Part shown: piece by piece, positions 8,108 to 15,144 of the stretch | Position numbering within the stretch: position 1 is the first letter of the stretch | How the letters are laid out: the number at the start of each line of letters is the position of its first letter | Origin: Singulisphaera sp. GP187 | GTDB lineage: Bacteria > Planctomycetota > Planctomycetia > Gemmatales > Gemmataceae | Reading direction: 5' to 3' | Length of the DNA: 64,000 bases | Assembly (NCBI GenBank): GCA_945905925.1 | Contig: CAMDQN010000011.1 | Span: 1 to 64,000 of the forward strand | The notes under the pieces: model-generated | The model's input: only the letters and a program-made list of their open reading frames with translations | Database searches by the model: none | Told to the model about the DNA's origin: nothing | Translations under genes and position numbers: made by a program

Positions 8108-10696
8108 ATGCTGCGCTTGCGTCATGCCGTAATCGGTCTCGCGCTGTCGGCCGCGCTGTTCGCGCTCAGCCCGCTCGACACGACCGCACAACAACCCAAG
8201 AAGCTCGTCGATCCGCCCGCGACCGACCCCCTAACCATGAAGGTCGCGAAGGGGTTCAAGGTCGAACTGCTGTATAGCGTTCCCAAAGATGAGATGGGTT
8301 CGTGGGTGTGCCTGTGCGTTGATCCGAAGGGCCGGCTAATCGTTTCGGATCAGTACGGTTCGCTCTACCGCGTTACGCCCCCCGCAGTCGGCAAGAACGG
8401 CGAAGTGAAGATCGAGAAGATCCCCGCGAAGATCGGCATGGCGCAGGGATTGTTGTGGGCGTTCGACGCGCTCTATGTCGTGGTCAACGCGAAGGTGCCC
8501 GACCCGAAGAACGCGAAGGCGCAACTCGACATCTCCGGGCTGTATCGCGTCACATCTTCCAAGAAGGATGACGTACTTGACGCGGTGGAAACGCTCCGCA
8601 TCTTCGAGGGCGGCGGCGCGGAACACGGCCCGCACGCGGTGATGATGCACCCGGACGGCAAGCGGCTCACGGTCGTCTGCGGGAACCAGACCAAACTGAC
8701 GAAGCTCGACACCACGAAGGTTCCGCCGGTGTGGGGCGAAGACCACTTGCTGCCGCGCCTCCCGGACGGCAACGGCTTCATGAAAGGCGTGATGGGGCCG
8801 GGCGGCGCGATCTACAACGTGACGCCCGACGGCAAGACGTGGGAGTTGTTCAGCGTCGGGTTCCGCAATCAGTACGACGCGGCTTATAACAAATCTGGTG
8901 ATCTGTTCACCTACGACGCCGATATGGAATGGGACTTCAACACGCCGTGGTATCGGCCGACGCGCGTGTGTCTGGTTACGAGTGGTAGCGAGTTCGGCTG
9001 GCGCAACGGTGCGGGCAAGTACCCCGCGTACTACGCGGACAGCCTGCCGGCGGTTGTGAACGTCGGCCCCGGTTCGCCGACCGGTGTGACCTTCGGTTAC
9101 GGCGCGAAGTTCCCCACGAAGTATCAAGATGCGTTCTTCATCTGTGACTGGAGCTACGGCAAACTCTACGCGACGCACATGAAACCGAGCGGCGCGGGGT
9201 ACACAGCCGAACTCGAAGAGTTCGTGACCGGCACGCCGCTGCCGCTCACTGATGTTGTTATCAACCCGGTTGACGGCGCGATGTATTTCGCCATCGGTGG
9301 CCGGAAGACCAAGAGCGGATTGTATCGCGTCACGTACACGGGGGACGTGACGGAATTCTTGCCAGCGAAGAATCAGAGCAGTGTCGAGCGCGAAACACGA
9401 TTGGAGATTGAGAAGTTCCACAAGCCGGTGGGCAAGGAAGCGGTCGATGCCGCGTGGAAGGAACTGAGCAACGCCGACCGGTTCGTGCAGTTCGCGGCTC
9501 GCGTCGCGCTCGAACACCAGGACGTGAAGTTGTGGGCGGACAAGGCGCTCGCCGAGAAAGACGCGGGGAAGGCGATTTACGCAGTGCTCGCGCTGGCCCG
9601 CGTCTCGGCACCGTGCCCGGAACACACGCTCGATAAGAAGGTGAAGGGCGACCCGGAACTGCGGAAGAAGATCGTCGCGGCGCTCGGGCGATTCCGGCAC
9701 TCCGACCTCACTGACCAGCAGAAGCTCGACATCATTCGCACGCATCACGTGGTGTTCAACCGGTTCGGCCCGCCGACCGATCTGGAGCGCACGCAAGTTA
9801 CGCTTCAGTTAGAAGCCGCGTTCCCGGATAAGAACCGGTTCGTGAACGCCGAACTGGGGCAGGTGCTCGTCTACCTGCAAAGTCCGATCGCGGCGAAGAC
9901 GATCATGACGTTGCTCCGCGAATCGCCGACGCAGGAAGAGCAGATTGAATACGCCCGCGCGCTGCGGATGCTCAAGACCGGGTGGACCCCGGAACTGCGC
10001 AAGGAATACTTCACGTGGTTCGTGAAGGCTGCGGGCTATAAGGGCGGGAGCAGCTTCAGTAAGTTCCTGAAGTTGATCCGCGACGACGCAATTCTGACGC
10101 TCACGCCGGGCGAGAATAAGGCGTTGGGCGCTCTGCTCACCGCGGAGCCGGCGACGGTGAAGTTGCCGCCGGAACCGGCGCGACCGTTCGTGAAGGCGTA
10201 CAAGATCGCGGACCTCAACGACGCGCTCGAGAAGGGCCTGAAGTCGGGGCGCGACTACGACCGCGGGCGCAAACTGTTCGCGGCCGGGAAGTGCTTCGCG
10301 TGTCACCGGTTCGACAACGAGGGCGGGAGCAACGCCCCGGACCTGACCGGCGTCGCCGGGCGGTTTAGCCCGCGCGACTTGTTGGAGTCGATCCTCGACC
10401 CGAGCAAGGAAGTGAGCGACCAGTACGCCGCGGTGGAAATTCGCACGACGGACGAACGCGTCATCACCGGGCGCATCGTGAACCTGAGTGCGGACAACGT
10501 GATGGTGAACACCAACATGCTGGAGCCTGGCGCAAATACAACGGTGGACCGCAAGTTGATCGAGAGCATCAAGCCCTCGAAAATCTCACTGATGCCGGCG
10601 GGTCTGATGGACACCTTCAAGGAAGACGAGGTGCTGGATCTGATGGCGTACATCCTGTCGCGCGGGGATCGCAACGGCGCGATGTTCAAGAAGTGA
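8108..10696 (+). CDS. PVC-type secreted dehydrogenase/cytochrome c protein
   Basis: An 862-residue exported protein. A signal peptide (LRHAVIGLALSAALFALSP) leads a beta-propeller region of about residues 40-430 that resembles membrane-bound glucose/sorbosone dehydrogenases (GSWVCLCVDPKGRL, GVMGPGGAIYNV, DADMEWDFNTPWYRPTRV). An alpha-helical HEAT-like middle follows (~450-690), then a C-terminal cytochrome c domain with one CFACH haem motif near residue 729 and the typical ILDPSKEVSDQYAA stretch. This architecture is widespread in Planctomycetes and Verrucomicrobia. It is thought to oxidise sugars or alcohols in the periplasm, but the substrate is unknown. The ATG at 8108 is chosen because GGAG lies 8 nt upstream and a signal peptide follows; an upstream ATG at 8018 reads through a repeat. 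A hairpin terminator follows. Confidence 0.9.
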   Translation: MLRLRHAVIGLALSAALFALSPLDTTAQQPKKLVDPPATDPLTMKVAKGFKVELLYSVPKDEMGSWVCLCVDPKGRLIVSDQYGSLYRVTPPAVGKNGEVKIEKIPAKIGMAQGLLWAFDALYVVVNAKVPDPKNAKAQLDISGLYRVTSSKKDDVLDAVETLRIFEGGGAEHGPHAVMMHPDGKRLTVVCGNQTKLTKLDTTKVPPVWGEDHLLPRLPDGNGFMKGVMGPGGAIYNVTPDGKTWELFSVGFRNQYDAAYNKSGDLFTYDADMEWDFNTPWYRPTRVCLVTSGSEFGWRNGAGKYPAYYADSLPAVVNVGPGSPTGVTFGYGAKFPTKYQDAFFICDWSYGKLYATHMKPSGAGYTAELEEFVTGTPLPLTDVVINPVDGAMYFAIGGRKTKSGLYRVTYTGDVTEFLPAKNQSSVERETRLEIEKFHKPVGKEAVDAAWKELSNADRFVQFAARVALEHQDVKLWADKALAEKDAGKAIYAVLALARVSAPCPEHTLDKKVKGDPELRKKIVAALGRFRHSDLTDQQKLDIIRTHHVVFNRFGPPTDLERTQVTLQLEAAFPDKNRFVNAELGQVLVYLQSPIAAKTIMTLLRESPTQEEQIEYARALRMLKTGWTPELRKEYFTWFVKAAGYKGGSSFSKFLKLIRDDAILTLTPGENKALGALLTAEPATVKLPPEPARPFVKAYKIADLNDALEKGLKSGRDYDRGRKLFAAGKCFACHRFDNEGGSNAPDLTGVAGRFSPRDLLESILDPSKEVSDQYAAVEIRTTDERVITGRIVNLSADNVMVNTNMLEPGANTTVDRKLIESIKPSKISLMPAGLMDTFKEDEVLDLMAYILSRGDRNGAMFKK

Positions 10697-10742
10697 GAGT
10701 TGTAAACTGAAGGGGCTTCAGCAGAGCACCATTCAGTCGTGC

Positions 10743-10770
10743 AAGCCCCGCGACCGCGGTCGCGGGGCTT
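10743..10770 (+). terminator. Intrinsic-type hairpin after the dehydrogenase/cytochrome gene
   Basis: A perfect 13-bp stem (AAGCCCCGCGACC and its complement) with a 2-nt centre sits ~45 nt after the stop codon. CTTCGTTGGTTGTTGG follows, a weak T-rich tail. It probably ends transcription before the oppositely oriented tRNA gene. Confidence 0.75.
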
Positions 10771-10827
10771 CGTTGGTTGTTGGTGCTCGTCGTGTCAACA
10801 AGATGCGCCGGCGCATCGACTCGAAAA

Positions 10828-11154
10828 TGGGTGAGGCGGGACTCGAACCCGCAAGCCCCTCACGGGACGGGGGATTTTCGTACCACTTCGGCTTTCGCCG
10901 CCCCGTACCGGGTTCGTGGTCTGGACTATACCTTGACCGTAGGCGCCCGCCGTAGGTCGCTGCCGTCTAGTCTCTACACTTTCTTGTTCTTCGCGTACCA
11001 ATGGGGCGCGACACATGTGAAGAACAAACTTAGCTCGGTGTTACCTCGCCGGAGCAGGGGGTTCACCGACTTTGACAGCATCCCACGGGTGGTTTCCCCT
11101 CCCGTGGCTCAATCGCTTCTAAGTCCCCTGTGTCTGCCATTCCACCACTCACCC
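10828..11154 (-). tRNA. tRNA-Leu(UAA), interrupted by a group I intron
   Basis: Exon 1 is 11121-11154 and exon 2 is 10828-10878. Joined, they give an 85-nt class II tRNA. The acceptor stem is GGGTGAG/CTCACCC with A73, the D stem GTG/CAC, the anticodon stem GGGGA/TCCCC and the loop CTTAAAA with anticodon UAA. A long variable arm has stem GTCCC/GGGGC, and the T arm is GCGGG-TTCGAGT-CCCGC. CCA is not encoded. The break falls directly after U34, the first anticodon base, which is the position occupied by the cyanobacterial and plastid tRNA-Leu(UAA) intron. All stems were paired by eye, and the pairing is perfect apart from one G-U in the variable arm. Confidence 0.95.
10879..11120 (-). ncRNA. Group I intron in tRNA-Leu(UAA)
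   Basis: A 242-nt insertion. Visible group I hallmarks, in order: the last exon bases CUU can pair with GAG (in GATTGAGCC) to form P1 with a U-G pair at the splice site; a strong P2 hairpin CCACGGG/CCCGTGG; a Q-like GTCGGTGAACC; an R-like CACCGAGCTAAG; the P7/S-region motifs GAGACTAGACGGC and AAGGTATAGTCC; and a terminal G (omega G) before exon 2. These match the small IC3 introns of cyanobacterial tRNA-Leu(UAA). No homing endonuclease is encoded. Self-splicing is expected from the intact core but is inference. Confidence 0.92.
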
Positions 11155-11202
11155 GACGTCCGCGAATCATCGCAGACGGACTACGCGTTGACAAGGCGAG
11201 GG

Positions 11203-11526
11203 TTACGCGAACATCTCGGCCATCTCGACCAACTTCTTCACCTGATCGGAACCCAGGCGGCTCACCATCCCCTGAACGGCTTCAAGGTCGGCGAACTGCA
11301 CGCCGCCCTTCTGCTTGGGCTTCGGGCCGCGCTTGGCGCCTTTCCCGCCCTCCTTCTTGATTACGGACTTGTAGTTCGAGATGATGTTGGGCGCGAGTTC
11401 GACGTTGTACTTTTCCTTGATGCACGCTTGTAATTCCAGTGGCGAGGTCTTCCAGCCTTTTTCGTCGAGTGCGGCCTTCACCATGACCTTTTGAGTCACC
11501 TTCCCGTCGCGCGTACCCTTTGCCAC
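11203..11526 (-). CDS. Conserved-looking small basic protein, unknown function
   Basis: A 107-residue protein starting at GTG, with GAGG 9 nt upstream. It reads MAKGTRDGKVTQKVMVKAAL at the N-terminus. A central segment (SPLELQACIKEKYNVELAPN then IISNYKSVIKK) looks like a small helical, possibly winged-helix unit. A basic linker GAKRGPKPKQKGG follows, then a short helical end (QVKKLVEMAEMFA). The layout suggests nucleic-acid binding, but I recognise no named family. It follows tRNA-Leu on the same strand order with ~50 nt between. A longer ATG frame to 11583 lacks a ribosome binding site and is less likely. Confidence 0.75.
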   Translation of the reverse strand: MAKGTRDGKVTQKVMVKAALDEKGWKTSPLELQACIKEKYNVELAPNIISNYKSVIKKEGGKGAKRGPKPKQKGGVQFADLEAVQGMVSRLGSDQVKKLVEMAEMFA

Positions 11527-11679
11527 GGCTGATATCCTCGTTTGTGATGTGTTGGTGTTGGGGTGCGTACACCTCAACGCCACTTGATGTATTATTTACT
11601 ATGTGCGATGTGAAGACGGATGTGTAACTTTGACGCGAATCGTGGTGCGGGCACACATCACAAAAGGACATTGTGGTTC

Positions 11680-11795
11680 TTGTAGGGTGGGACAAGGCTT
11701 TGCGCAGGCCCACCAGCGCTGAGCTACGGTCGCAAGCTTGATCGTTCTGGTATCGCCGTGGTGGGCCTGCGCAAAGCCTTGTCCCACCCTACAAG
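11680..11795. repeat. Family B inverted repeat (TGTAGGGTGGGACAAGGCTT)
   Basis: Two ~35-nt arms (TGTAGGGTGGGACAAGGCTT... and its complement ending ACCCTACA) are separated by ~45 nt. Copies of the same family occur at 56644 and 60799, and a single arm at 50311. It lies between two minus-strand genes, right after the sulfate-binding protein stop codon. Confidence 0.88.
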
Positions 11796-11812
11796 AGAGC
11801 GGCGCGGGCACA

Positions 11813-12838
11813 TCAGCGCCCCGACGTATAGATCTGATCGAAGATTCCGCCCTCGGAGAAGAAGTCGTTTTGGATGTCGTCCCAGTCGCCCAGTCCCATT
11901 TCCGGGTCGGTGGCGCCGAACAGTTTGATCGTGGGGAACTGCTTCGCGGTGCGCTTCGCGACTTCCGCGTGCCCTGGGCGGAAGTACGTCTCCGCGATCA
12001 CTTCCTGCGCGGGTTCGGAGTGAAGGAACGTCAGGTACTCTTCGGCCGCGGCACGCGTGCCTTTCTTGTCCACGTTTGCGTCCACCAGCGCGACGTGCGG
12101 TTCGGCCCGGATGCTCCACGTCTTCGGGTACACGATCTCCACCGCGTCCTTGAGTTCGCGCTTCTCCAGCCACGCCTCGTTTTCCCAGGTCAGGTGAACG
12201 TCGCCGATGTTTTTGCGCGCGAACGTGACCGTGGCGCCGCGGGCCCCAGTGTCGAGTACCGGCACGCGCTGGTACATCTTTGTGATGAACTCGCGTGCCG
12301 CCTTCGGCGTGCCGCCGGGAGCTTTCAGCGCCGCGCCCCACGCGCCGAGCAGCGCGAGCTTCGCGCCACCACCGGTCTTGGGGTTCGCGGTGATGATCTT
12401 CACGCCGGGCTTCAGCAAGTCCTCCCAGTCCTTGATGCCGAACGGGTTGCCCTTCCGCACGACGAACACGATCGTCGAGTGATACGGCAACGAGCCTTTG
12501 CCCTCGGGTCGCGACTTCCAGCCCTCCGCGATCAGCCCGCGCGAAGCGATGTTGTCCACGTCGGTCTGCATCGCGAGCGTGACCACGTCGGCCGGGATGC
12601 CGTCGATCACGGACCGCGCCTGGCTGCCGGATCCGCCGTGCGACTGGCGCACGCGCACCCGCTTCCCGGTCAGCGCGAAGTAGTGGTCCGCGAACGCGAG
12701 GTTCAACTTGCGGTACAGTTCGCGTGTCGGATCGTAGGAGACGTTGAGGAGTTCAAAGTCGTAGTGCGGGCCGGTGCATCCGCCGAACGCGGACAATCCG
12801 GCGAGCGACGAAGCGCTGAGAAACTGGCGACGGTTCAT
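11813..12838 (-). CDS. Sulfate/thiosulfate ABC transporter substrate-binding protein (orphan)
   Basis: A 341-residue periplasmic binding protein of the Sbp/CysP family. Family signatures are LLNVSYDPTRELYRKLN near residue 30, RQSHGGSGSQARSVIDG near 65, VVTLAMQTDVD near 85, and KTGGGAKLALLGAWG near 150. The N-terminus MNRRQFLSASSLAGLSAFGGC combines a Tat-like twin-Arg with a lipobox-like AFGGC, so an exported lipoprotein is likely. In most bacteria this gene sits with cysT, cysW and cysA; none is here. It therefore either works with a transporter elsewhere or has another role such as sulfur sensing. A family B repeat follows the stop codon. Confidence 0.92.
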   Translation of the reverse strand: MNRRQFLSASSLAGLSAFGGCTGPHYDFELLNVSYDPTRELYRKLNLAFADHYFALTGKRVRVRQSHGGSGSQARSVIDGIPADVVTLAMQTDVDNIASRGLIAEGWKSRPEGKGSLPYHSTIVFVVRKGNPFGIKDWEDLLKPGVKIITANPKTGGGAKLALLGAWGAALKAPGGTPKAAREFITKMYQRVPVLDTGARGATVTFARKNIGDVHLTWENEAWLEKRELKDAVEIVYPKTWSIRAEPHVALVDANVDKKGTRAAAEEYLTFLHSEPAQEVIAETYFRPGHAEVAKRTAKQFPTIKLFGATDPEMGLGDWDDIQNDFFSEGGIFDQIYTSGR

Positions 12839-12851
12839 CGTGGAATTGTAT

Positions 12852-12886
12852 TGGCGAGCGGGCGGCGTAAGCCCCCTGTTTGTCTC
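12852..12886. repeat. Family J repeat, single copy
   Basis: GGCGAGCGGGCGGCGTAAGC followed by CCCCTGTTTG is nearly identical to the arm at 7972. It lies between the sulfate-binding protein start and the scpB stop codon and contains a short internal hairpin (GGGCGGCGTAAGCCCCC). Confidence 0.7.
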
Positions 12887-13544
12887 ACGCCTGCGGCGGG
12901 CGCAGCGATTCCACTTCGGGCAAGTCCTTCAGCGTGTTGAGGCCGAACGCTTGCAGGAACTTCTTGGTGGTACCGTATACTTGTGGACGCCCTAACGAAT
13001 CGTGCCGACCGGCGACGCGAACCAGTCCCTTCTCCATCAGTTGCCGGACGACTTCGCCGCATGCGACCCCGCGAACCTTCTCAACTTCGGCGCGCATGAT
13101 CGGTTGCTTATAGGCGATCACCGCGAGCGTTTCGAGTGCGGTTGGGGTGAGCCGCAGTTCGTGGCCGGTTCGCTTCAGCCGCGCGAGCCACGTGTGATAC
13201 TGCGAGCGTGTGAGAAGTTGATAGCCGCCCGCAATCTCTTCCACCTGGAACGCGGTGCCGTCGGTGTCGTAGAGGTTTTGGAGGCGCTCGATGAGTGCGC
13301 GGGCTTCAGCCGCGTCCGCAAGACCGGCGACCTCCGCGAGCTTCCGCGCGGGGAGCGGTTCGTCCGAGATGATCAGAGTTGCTTCGAGGCGGCTGAGTTT
13401 GCCGTCTCGCGCAAGGGGGTTGTGGCTAACGGCATCGGTCAGTTCGGGTCGCGCCCGCAGCGCGAGCGGCAGCACCGCATTGCCCTGACGCTGTGTCGAA
13501 GGACGAAGGTGGGAAGTACCAAATCGCTGGCGCAGGTGATTCAT
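12885..13544 (-). CDS. scpB: Segregation and condensation protein B
   Basis: A 219-residue ScpB, the winged-helix partner of ScpA in the SMC condensin complex that organises and segregates the chromosome. Typical features are LEATLIISDEPLPARKLAEV at the first winged helix, FQVEEIAGGYQLLTR at ~120, and the highly conserved LRLTPTALETLAVIAYKQP then MRAEVEKVRGV, with GRPQVYGTT near the end. The ATG at 13544 is preferred, with GAGG 8 nt upstream. A longer frame to 13595 only adds residues coded by a family D repeat. scpA is not adjacent, which departs from the common scpA-scpB pairing. Confidence 0.95.
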   Translation of the reverse strand: MNHLRQRFGTSHLRPSTQRQGNAVLPLALRARPELTDAVSHNPLARDGKLSRLEATLIISDEPLPARKLAEVAGLADAAEARALIERLQNLYDTDGTAFQVEEIAGGYQLLTRSQYHTWLARLKRTGHELRLTPTALETLAVIAYKQPIMRAEVEKVRGVACGEVVRQLMEKGLVRVAGRHDSLGRPQVYGTTKKFLQAFGLNTLKDLPEVESLRPPQA

Positions 13545-13576
13545 GCGTGGACCTCTGTCGAAGAGGGCACCAAGAA

Positions 13577-13604
13577 GTGGCCCCTCCGGGTCCAACGCTA
13601 AACG
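13577..13604. repeat. Family D repeat, single arm
   Basis: GCCCCTCCGGGTCCAACGCT followed by AAACG matches the complement of the arm at 18857. It sits in the short gap upstream of scpB. Confidence 0.6.
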
Positions 13605-13620
13605 ATGGGCGCGAGAAATA

Positions 13621-15144
13621 CTAGGTGGGGCGGCGTTTGTAGAAGGTGGCCGTTGGCGTCACCTTTATTACTTGCCATTGGGGGAACGTTGAGAACCACA
13701 CATCGAACGCCGTGCCGGTGCGCGTTAGCGCGAAGTCGAATCGCCCGTACTTCACTTGCCAGTCGTCGATCGCGTTGCCGGGTTCGTTTGACTTGCGAAC
13801 GAAGTCCACGAGCCACGGCCCGCCGGTCAGTTCGCAGCGGTCGTCCACGAACACCTTGTAGCCCGGTGCGTGATAGATCACGAACCCGCCGTCGATGTAC
13901 TCACCGTTAAAGAGTTGGTTCGGTTCGCCGGGTTTTGGCTCGTACTCCTTGAGTACATCCAGCACCTCCACGGGCCACAACTTCGGGTCGTGCTGTACCC
14001 AATTGGAACCGATGAGCGGAACTGGGACGCGTGCCATTTGAAGCGTGAGCGCGAGCAGCACTGCGATCGCGGCCGGCCACGCATGCGCCCACCACGGGCG
14101 CGATTCCGCGCTGCCCGGTTGGTACATGTCGGGCCGGTACGCCGCGAGCCACAGCGCCCATCGCGTGTGTTTCCACATCGCGGTGATCGTGACCAGCGTG
14201 ACGACCGCGAACAGCGATACGTGCCTGCACCGGCTGAACGCGAGCACCAGCCACACGAGCGGCAGCAACCACGAGACTCGCAGCGCGCTGCGTTTCACGC
14301 CATACAGGGTGAAGAGGTACAACGCGGCCAGCGCCAACACCGGCCACGCGTAGGGCGCGGTCACGTCGAGCGGGCGGTGTTCCGCGATGATCTCCCGCAG
14401 CTCCTTCGCGTCCATGATGACGAGCCACGTCTTCACCATGTCCGTGCCGTAGGGACTGGCGAGCGTACTCAGACCGCAACCGCACGCGACGAGCGCGAGC
14501 AAGCCGACATCGCGCCATGTCTTCAGCGGTGACGGGCGCTTCAACTTCCAGAAGATGACCCATCCGGCGAACGCGATGCAGATCGTTCCGATGCCGCCTA
14601 ACACGCCGCCGTGGATATTCGTCCACAGCGAGCACAGCGGGATCAGCCAGAACAGACGCTTTAACTTGGGCCGCGCAACGTCGGTGTCGGCGAGCAACAC
14701 CGCGACGACCGCCAGCGCCGCGAGCGTGAACAGGTGCGGGCGCACGTGGAAGTGTGAAGCGGTCGCGGCCAGTGACAACGCGATGACACCGCACACCAAG
14801 ATCGGGTGCAGCCCAGTGCGCAGTAGACGCACTGTGAGCCACGCGAACACTGCGGCAATCAGCGTCACCGCGCCGAGTAACTGCGTGTCGAAGCCGCCGG
14901 CGCGGTGCGCGACCGCCATCCCAACTTCGCCGAACCATTGATACGGCACCCACCACTGGCCCGCGAACGTGAACGTGTACGGGTCGGAGCGGACGAAGCC
15001 GTCCTTCAGGATGAGTTCTCCGGTCGTGGTATGCCAGAACGTGCCGGGGTCGCGGAAGAACGCGGAGCGCCCGGCACCGAGCAGGATCAGCCACACGAGA
15101 AGAAACGCTGCCGCCCCGGGGCCGAGCCATCGCGGGAACTTCAT
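13621..15144 (-). CDS. Polytopic membrane protein, possible GT-C type transferase
   Basis: A 507-residue membrane protein with about ten hydrophobic helices. A periplasm-like first loop carries FRDPGTFWHTTTGELIL and SDPYTFTFAGQWW, and a soluble C-terminal part of ~130 residues includes NGEYIDGGFVIYHAPGYKVF and VDDRCELTGG. The early acidic/aromatic loop and alternating membrane layout resemble GT-C glycosyltransferases, though I cannot point to a certain catalytic Asp. The start ATG overlaps the stop of the upstream gene by 4 nt (ATGA), so the two are translationally coupled and probably act in the same cell-surface glycan pathway. The product remains uncharacterised. Confidence 0.8.
   Translation of the reverse strand: MKFPRWLGPGAAAFLLVWLILLGAGRSAFFRDPGTFWHTTTGELILKDGFVRSDPYTFTFAGQWWVPYQWFGEVGMAVAHRAGGFDTQLLGAVTLIAAVFAWLTVRLLRTGLHPILVCGVIALSLAATASHFHVRPHLFTLAALAVVAVLLADTDVARPKLKRLFWLIPLCSLWTNIHGGVLGGIGTICIAFAGWVIFWKLKRPSPLKTWRDVGLLALVACGCGLSTLASPYGTDMVKTWLVIMDAKELREIIAEHRPLDVTAPYAWPVLALAALYLFTLYGVKRSALRVSWLLPLVWLVLAFSRCRHVSLFAVVTLVTITAMWKHTRWALWLAAYRPDMYQPGSAESRPWWAHAWPAAIAVLLALTLQMARVPVPLIGSNWVQHDPKLWPVEVLDVLKEYEPKPGEPNQLFNGEYIDGGFVIYHAPGYKVFVDDRCELTGGPWLVDFVRKSNEPGNAIDDWQVKYGRFDFALTRTGTAFDVWFSTFPQWQVIKVTPTATFYKRRPT

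Noticed and set aside
10777-11433. A 218-codon plus-strand frame covering the split tRNA
   Set aside because: It runs through the tRNA exons, the group I intron and the antisense of a small gene; residues are not protein-like, and RNA pairing explains the sequence.
11738-12940. A 400-codon plus-strand frame opposite the sulfate-binding protein
   Set aside because: Shadow with His/Arg/Val-rich composition and no family match; the minus-strand protein shows all family motifs.
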